From NCBI RefSeq assembly GCF_009755225.1, contig NZ_WQKZ01000001.1, positions 558,001-622,000 on the forward strand: 64,000 nucleotides of DNA, written 5' to 3'. Origin of the DNA: Hymenobacter ginkgonis. Its GTDB lineage: Bacteria > Bacteroidota > Bacteroidia > Cytophagales > Hymenobacteraceae. The translations under genes and the position numbers were made by a program. The notes below the pieces were generated by a model. It saw nothing but the letters and a program-made list of their open reading frames with translations. It was not told the DNA's origin and ran no database searches. This document shows, one piece after another, positions 59,870-64,000 of this stretch (the stretch's first letter is position 1; the number at the start of each line of letters is the position of its first letter).

Positions 59870-61750
59870 CTAGCGGGCCAGCCGGTAGTTGAGCTTGAGG
59901 CTGAACTGCTGGTGCTCCCCAAAGTCGGTGGCGAAGTACGGCTCCAAGCTAAGGGCGCTCAGGCCAGTGCCGCCGGGCAAGCGCAGCGTGGCGCTCACAA
60001 AGCCCATGCTAGGGGTAGGGCGGTGCGGCGAGTGCGCATAGCCGGCCAGCACCTGGCTGCCGCCTGCCTGCCCAAGGCCCGAACCCAGCGCCAGCCGGCC
60101 GGTGTAGGCGCCGAGCGTGTTTTCGGCGCCGTAGCAAAAGTCGGCCTGGCCATAGAGCAGGCGCGGGTTGCCATAGCTGAGCATGAGTTCGGGCAGGAGC
60201 CAGGCGGAGTTGCGGGTGTTGCCATTGTCAAAATAGCTGTAGTAGCCTAGGCTGCCCAGGTGCAGGCCACCCCGAAAGCCGAAGGAGGACCAAGCTTGGC
60301 CGGTGTGGATTTCCCGGTACAGGTGGATGTCGGCCAACAGATAGCGCAGCGTGGTATCGTGGGCGATAAATTGGTAGTGGGAGGTTGGCAGCGTCTGGAT
60401 GGCTACCTGCTGCTGGCCCACCCACAGACCGCCGCCCCAGGTGCTAGTCTGGCCAGTAGCATACGCTTTTTCGACCGCGATTTCTCCGCCGCCCGCGCGC
60501 ACCTGCTGGTGCAGCCGCAGAGGCTGGCTGCCACTGCAGCCGCTGCTGTTGGCCAGAATGTCTTCTTCCGCATCGTGGCTATTGCCGAGCACGCCGCCGC
60601 TAAGAATGAGTGTTTTGCTAGGGGGTGGAGTGGCCGAAGCCGCTTGCTGCGGGGCCGGTGCCTGGGCGGTACTCAGCAGCAGCGCGCCGCTCAGCAGCAA
60701 GCTCAGCGGCAAGCCCACCAAGCGCGGGGCCCAGCGGCTCAACTTGGCCCAGGCGGAGTGGCCTTCAGCGACTAGCACGGCCAGCAGCAAGCCTTGCAGC
60801 ACCAGCGTCTCGGGCCGGTTGAGCGAGGCCGGGGCCAGCCGTGCGGTAGCTGCCAGCAGCCCTACCCCCACCAGGGCCGGGTAGCCCAACGTGGCTACTA
60901 TTGGAGCCGCCGCGGCGGGCGCTACCTGCCGGGCCACCAGCCACCCCCAGCTGCCAAGCAGGGCTAGGGACTCGGCTAGCAGCAGCCATTGCAGCCCCAG
61001 CAGCTGCATGCCCGCCAGCGCCAGCGGGGCCGCCAGCAAAGGCTCGCCGGCTGGGTCGCGCCAAAACTCGATGAAGAAGCGCCCCAGGCACAGCAGGCCC
61101 ATCGCCAGCAGGTAGCGGCTGCCGCCTGGCCAGGCCGCCCGCCGCCCCATGTGTAGCACCACGCCTGCTCCCGCGCACAGCAACAATTGGTACAGCTGTG
61201 TAGGCACCACCGGCAGCGCATAGCTAACCCCGGCGGGCAAAAGCCCGTGGGCCTGCTGTGCTAAGTAGGGCAGCGTGCCCGGCCCATAGCGCAAGCCTGG
61301 GCTGCCCAGTGCAGCCACTTCGCCCCAGCAGCAGCCTACTAGCAGGCACCCCACGCACTGCACCGCCAGCGCCCAGCACAACGGCCCGGCAAAAGCATCG
61401 AGCACCGCCCAGCCTCGGAAGCCCAGGGCCCGCCGCAACGCCAGCACGGCCAGCAAGCTAGCCGCCGCCCCACCTACCACGGAGCGCGGCCCGCCCACCA
61501 TGCCTGGCTGGGTGGCCACCTCGCTGCGCAGCCAGCTCAGCCACGCGGCAGGGGGTAGGCATACGAGTTGGCAGCCCACCAGCAACGCCAGCGTTGCCGC
61601 GGCCACCAAGGGCAGCCAATTGCGCCAAGGGTAGCCGCGCCGATAGCCCTGGCCCAGCAACAAGGCCACGTATACCGCAAAAGCGGCCACTTGCGCCGTT
61701 TCGTAATAAAAATGCCCGTGCGAAGCGGGTGGCGAGTAAAGTAGGGCCAT
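59870..61750 (-). CDS. Lgt-like membrane protein fused to a C-terminal beta-rich domain
   Basis: 626 aa. Residues 1-380 hold about ten hydrophobic segments with prolipoprotein diacylglyceryl transferase-like marks: CVGCLLVGCCWGE, VVPTQLYQLLLC, and LGRFFIEFWRDP. The canonical GRxGNFxNxE loop is replaced by the GCCWG type, so classical lipidation activity is doubtful. After a last segment and a Pro/Ala/Gln linker (about 360-385), residues 390-626 read as alternating beta-strands rich in Tyr, Gly and Trp (TWGGGLWVGQQQVAIQT, SFGFRGGLHLGSLGYYSYF, PELMLSYGNPRLLYGQ), ending FSLKLNYRLAR, like an outer membrane barrel. The frame is open throughout with no internal start obvious. Function unknown. Confidence 0.75.
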   Translation of the reverse strand: MALLYSPPASHGHFYYETAQVAAFAVYVALLLGQGYRRGYPWRNWLPLVAAATLALLVGCQLVCLPPAAWLSWLRSEVATQPGMVGGPRSVVGGAAASLLAVLALRRALGFRGWAVLDAFAGPLCWALAVQCVGCLLVGCCWGEVAALGSPGLRYGPGTLPYLAQQAHGLLPAGVSYALPVVPTQLYQLLLCAGAGVVLHMGRRAAWPGGSRYLLAMGLLCLGRFFIEFWRDPAGEPLLAAPLALAGMQLLGLQWLLLAESLALLGSWGWLVARQVAPAAAAPIVATLGYPALVGVGLLAATARLAPASLNRPETLVLQGLLLAVLVAEGHSAWAKLSRWAPRLVGLPLSLLLSGALLLSTAQAPAPQQAASATPPPSKTLILSGGVLGNSHDAEEDILANSSGCSGSQPLRLHQQVRAGGGEIAVEKAYATGQTSTWGGGLWVGQQQVAIQTLPTSHYQFIAHDTTLRYLLADIHLYREIHTGQAWSSFGFRGGLHLGSLGYYSYFDNGNTRNSAWLLPELMLSYGNPRLLYGQADFCYGAENTLGAYTGRLALGSGLGQAGGSQVLAGYAHSPHRPTPSMGFVSATLRLPGGTGLSALSLEPYFATDFGEHQQFSLKLNYRLAR

Positions 61751-61937
61751 GTGCCGGGTAGCTAGCGCGCTGCCCGAATGGCCGCTGCGCCAGCGAAGCT
61801 ACGCGGAGCACTAGGCAGCGGGCTCCTTTATTTCATCCATAAACTGATGCGCAAAACCATCCTTTACGATAGGTAAAAGTCAGATTTCCAGCAGGTAAAA
61901 GGGCTGAAAATCTGACTTTTCAAAAATGCCTGTCCCC

Positions 61938-63398
61938 TCACTTCTTGGCTGGCTTTGGCGCTACGTAGGGCTTGCCGTTGAGCTTGGTGCGGGTAGCGGC
62001 GCCCTGGGGCTTGCCGTCGCGGTAGGTTACTTGGCGCTCAATGACTTGGCCGTTGGCTTTGTAATACGTCCACTCGCCGCTTTGCTTGCCGTTTTTGTAC
62101 TGCCCGGTTACGGCCGGCGTGCCGTCTTCGTGAAATTCCTGGAAAGCGCCGGCCAGCAAGCCTTTCAGGTAATTAGCTTCCTTGCGCGGCTGGCCGCTGG
62201 CGTAGTATTCCTGGCCAACGCCAGTTTGCAGGCCATTGATATCAAACTGCTGGCGGGTTTGCACCTTGCCGGTGTCGAAATACGTGAGGCGCTCGCCGGT
62301 GAGTTTGCCGGTAGGGCCGTAGGTTTCGGTTTGGCGCGAGGTGATGCCATCGGGATAATACTGCCGCCAGGTGCCGGCCGGGTGGTTGTTTTTAAACTGC
62401 TCCTCGGCCTGGCGGCGCTGGGTAGGGGCGTCGTAGTAGCGCAGTACTTTGCGGTCGCGGCCCAGGTTGGTGTAGTCGGTTTCTTCGTGCACCTGGCCAC
62501 TCTCGAAGTACTCGGTGGCGCGGCCTACGGGCACGCCCAGGCGGTAGGTGGTTTTGCTTTTTACCTTGCCGCTCACGAAGTAGGAAGTCGCCGGCCCGTC
62601 GAGCGCAGCCGTGCCGGTGCGCGGCGCCACACGCTTGGTGAGGTCGTCGCCAAGCGGGTTTTTCACGGCCCGCTCGCGGATGGCGTTGGGCGCGTAGGTG
62701 CCTTCGGTTTGCACCTGGCCGGTGGGGTAGTACGAATGGTAGCTGCCCTTGCCAGTTTTTTCGTCCATCACGGTTTCGCTTTCGAGCTGGCCGGTTTCGT
62801 AATACGTTTTGTAAGAGCTGGCCAGCAAGCCGTTGCGTAGCGTGCCTTCGCTCTGCACTTTGCCGCTGGGGTAGAAGAACTTGACCGCGCCGTTGGGCTG
62901 GCCGTTGGCGTACGTGACCTCGGCGGCGGGCTGGCCGCTGGTATATAGCTCGCGCACGGTGCCATTGGGCTGGCCCTTGGTGAGCGTGGTTTGCAGCTTA
63001 ATTTGGCCAGTAGGGTGGTAGGTCGTGAGCGTGCCGCTGGGCTCGTCATCCAAGAACGAGCCTTCCTGCGCCACCTTGCCGCCGGGGTAGTAAGTCTTGA
63101 ATGGCCCCTGGCGCACACCTGCTTGGTAGGTAGCCTCTAAGCGGCGCTGCCCGTTGGCATGAAACTCTACGTAGAGCGAATCGCGCTTGCCGTCGGTGTA
63201 GCGGGTTTGGGCTTCGAGGCGGCCATTGGGGTAAAAGCGCTTGTACGGGCCCTGCATCACGGTATCGGCAGCTACCAGGGCCCGAAAAATCTCGCGCGGG
63301 TGTGTTTTAGTCGAATCAAAATAAACGATAATGCGCTGGGAGCGTTGCGCTTGCGCAGCCAGCGGCAGTAGCAGTAGCAAAAACAAAAAACGGGTCAT
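61938..63398 (-). CDS. Secreted MORN/YwqK repeat protein
   Basis: 486 aa from MTRFLFLLLLLPLAAQAQ, a signal peptide; the ATG at 63440 adds 14 residues. The rest is about 15 repeats of roughly 24 residues of the YwqK/MORN type, such as YPNGRLEAQTRYTDGKRD, YPGGKVAQEGSFLDDEP, YPSGKVQSEGTLRNG and YYASGQPRKEANYLKG, ending in a basic tail. Database names often call these toxin-antitoxin YwqK antitoxins, but there is no toxin nearby. A surface or periplasmic scaffold role is more likely. Repeat number may vary between strains. Confidence 0.9.
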   Translation of the reverse strand: MTRFLFLLLLLPLAAQAQRSQRIIVYFDSTKTHPREIFRALVAADTVMQGPYKRFYPNGRLEAQTRYTDGKRDSLYVEFHANGQRRLEATYQAGVRQGPFKTYYPGGKVAQEGSFLDDEPSGTLTTYHPTGQIKLQTTLTKGQPNGTVRELYTSGQPAAEVTYANGQPNGAVKFFYPSGKVQSEGTLRNGLLASSYKTYYETGQLESETVMDEKTGKGSYHSYYPTGQVQTEGTYAPNAIRERAVKNPLGDDLTKRVAPRTGTAALDGPATSYFVSGKVKSKTTYRLGVPVGRATEYFESGQVHEETDYTNLGRDRKVLRYYDAPTQRRQAEEQFKNNHPAGTWRQYYPDGITSRQTETYGPTGKLTGERLTYFDTGKVQTRQQFDINGLQTGVGQEYYASGQPRKEANYLKGLLAGAFQEFHEDGTPAVTGQYKNGKQSGEWTYYKANGQVIERQVTYRDGKPQGAATRTKLNGKPYVAPKPAKK

Positions 63399-63469
63399 AA
63401 GCGCAAGAACGTCAGGAAGCCGGTTTTTATTCAACAGCACGTTTTGCGAGCCTGAACCTAATCAAAACC

Positions 63470-63571
63470 AAAAGAACGTCATGCTGACGCAAGGAAGCAT
63501 CTCCACCACACCGTTGGATTACCCCGATGGCGCGGTAGAGATGCTTCCTTACGTCAGCATGACGTTCTTTT
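63470..63571. repeat. Inverted repeat of the AACGTCATGCTGA family
   Basis: Outer arms AAAAGAACGTCATGCTGACG and its reverse complement, continued by AAGGAAGCATCTC/GAGATGCTTCC with one or two mismatches; loop about 28 bases. Lies between the M16 peptidase and YwqK-like genes, both on the minus strand. Same core as 29827-29933. Confidence 0.9.
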
Positions 63572-63629
63572 TACTTATCTTATTCTGTAGAAGGGTTGCG
63601 CTTGTGCGCCCTATCCTTACACAACTGCT

Positions 63630-64000
63630 CTACAGCGCTTTCTTCTGCGAATCCTTGTACTGCTTGAGCTGCGGCGCAATCACCTTTTGGTCGCCCACCA
63701 CTACGGTGGTCATGGCCTCGGGGCGCACGTATTTACGGGCGGTGGCGCTTACCTGCTCCGGCGTTACGGCGTTAATATTTTGCACCTGTTCCGTGAGGTA
63801 CGAGTCGGGTAAGCCCTGCAAGTGCATGTTGCTGAGCTGGTTGATGATGCTGCCCGGCGTGGAGTTGCGCAATACAAACAGGCCCGTTTCGTAATTCTGG
63901 ATGCCCTTCAACTCCTCGGCCGACGGCGGAGTTTTTTGCAGTAGCTCAATTTCCTTCACAATCTCTTTTAGCGAATTATACGTGTCCTTGGTGGTCACGT
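63630..64000 (-). CDS. M16 family (insulinase-like) peptidase, C-terminal end
   Basis: Partial; the gene enters from the right window edge and the N-terminal part is outside. About 122 codons are visible, covering the end of an M16C domain: IQNYETGLFVLRNSTPGSIINQ is the usual family pattern before the end (shown here in part as YETGLFVLRNSTPG), then NINAVTPEQVSATARKYV and MTTVVVGDQKVI. The HxxEH zinc motif would be in the missing part, or this half may be the inactive repeat. Probably an exported zinc protease in the periplasm, as is usual in Bacteroidota. Confidence 0.88.
   Translation of the reverse strand, partial: VTTKDTYNSLKEIVKEIELLQKTPPSAEELKGIQNYETGLFVLRNSTPGSIINQLSNMHLQGLPDSYLTEQVQNINAVTPEQVSATARKYVRPEAMTTVVVGDQKVIAPQLKQYKDSQKKAL

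Noticed and set aside
61938..63398. Toxin-antitoxin module suggested by the usual YwqK family name
   Set aside because: No toxin gene is adjacent, and the protein is a secreted array of MORN-type repeats.

Overview
The window looks like a chromosomal segment of a high-GC Bacteroidota bacterium, most likely Hymenobacter or a close Cytophagales relative. The evidence is a SusC/SusD pair, several Bacteroidota-type -7 boxes (TAnnTTTG), weak Shine-Dalgarno signals, many proteins with typical Hymenobacter character, and gaps filled with long inverted repeats. No tRNA, rRNA, CRISPR array, phage or transposase gene was seen. Species assignment is inference.

Layout. 1-2.1 kb: the 3' end of preA (pyrimidine reduction) facing an XdhC-type molybdenum-enzyme chaperone. 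2.2-4.2 kb: an AraC regulator and an NmrA-like reductase. 4.4-6.2 kb: purE-purK, followed by a degenerate copy of the NmrA gene 3' end. 6.8-7.9 kb: a luciferase-like flavin oxidoreductase behind two palindromic operators. 8.0-11.9 kb: a three-subunit PaoABC-like molybdenum aldehyde oxidoreductase. 12.2-15.1 kb: a SAM-I riboswitch with terminator controlling a metB-hom methionine operon. 15.1-16.2 kb: an AT-rich GT61 glycosyltransferase, probably acquired by transfer. 16.5-19.4 kb: a Gfo/Idh/MocA oxidoreductase and a Na+/H+ antiporter.

19.4-49.3 kb, mostly on the minus strand, is a pectin and uronate catabolic region. Polygalacturonase (GH28), PL10 pectate lyase, two CE8 pectin methylesterases and a GH105 unsaturated-uronyl hydrolase cut the polymer. 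A SusC/SusD pair and an ExuT-type MFS carrier import products. UxaC, UxaB and UxaA (saturated galacturonate) and KduI and KduD (unsaturated ends) converge on 2-keto-3-deoxygluconate, which KdgK and Eda split to pyruvate and glyceraldehyde 3-phosphate. A divergent LacI regulator sits in the middle, and LacI-like operator candidates occur upstream of several of these genes. At the distal end lie an aldehyde dehydrogenase, a two-domain esterase, and a fructose-bisphosphatase homologue that has lost several metal ligands.

49.8-64 kb: a PAP2 phosphatase, a beta carbonic anhydrase, a small conserved-looking protein, a MarR-GNAT fusion, a TonB-dependent receptor, an EamA exporter, a small membrane protein, topoisomerase III, an Lgt-like membrane protein fused to a probable beta-rich barrel domain, a MORN/YwqK repeat protein, and the C-terminal end of an M16 peptidase.

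The most unusual items are the metal-ligand-depleted FBPase homologue, the Lgt-like/beta-domain fusion, the dispersed long inverted-repeat family, the highly repeated GGGGTAGGGC motif, and the NmrA gene scar beside purEK. I saw no clearly new multi-gene system such as a defence island; the pectin locus is a complete but recognisable pathway.
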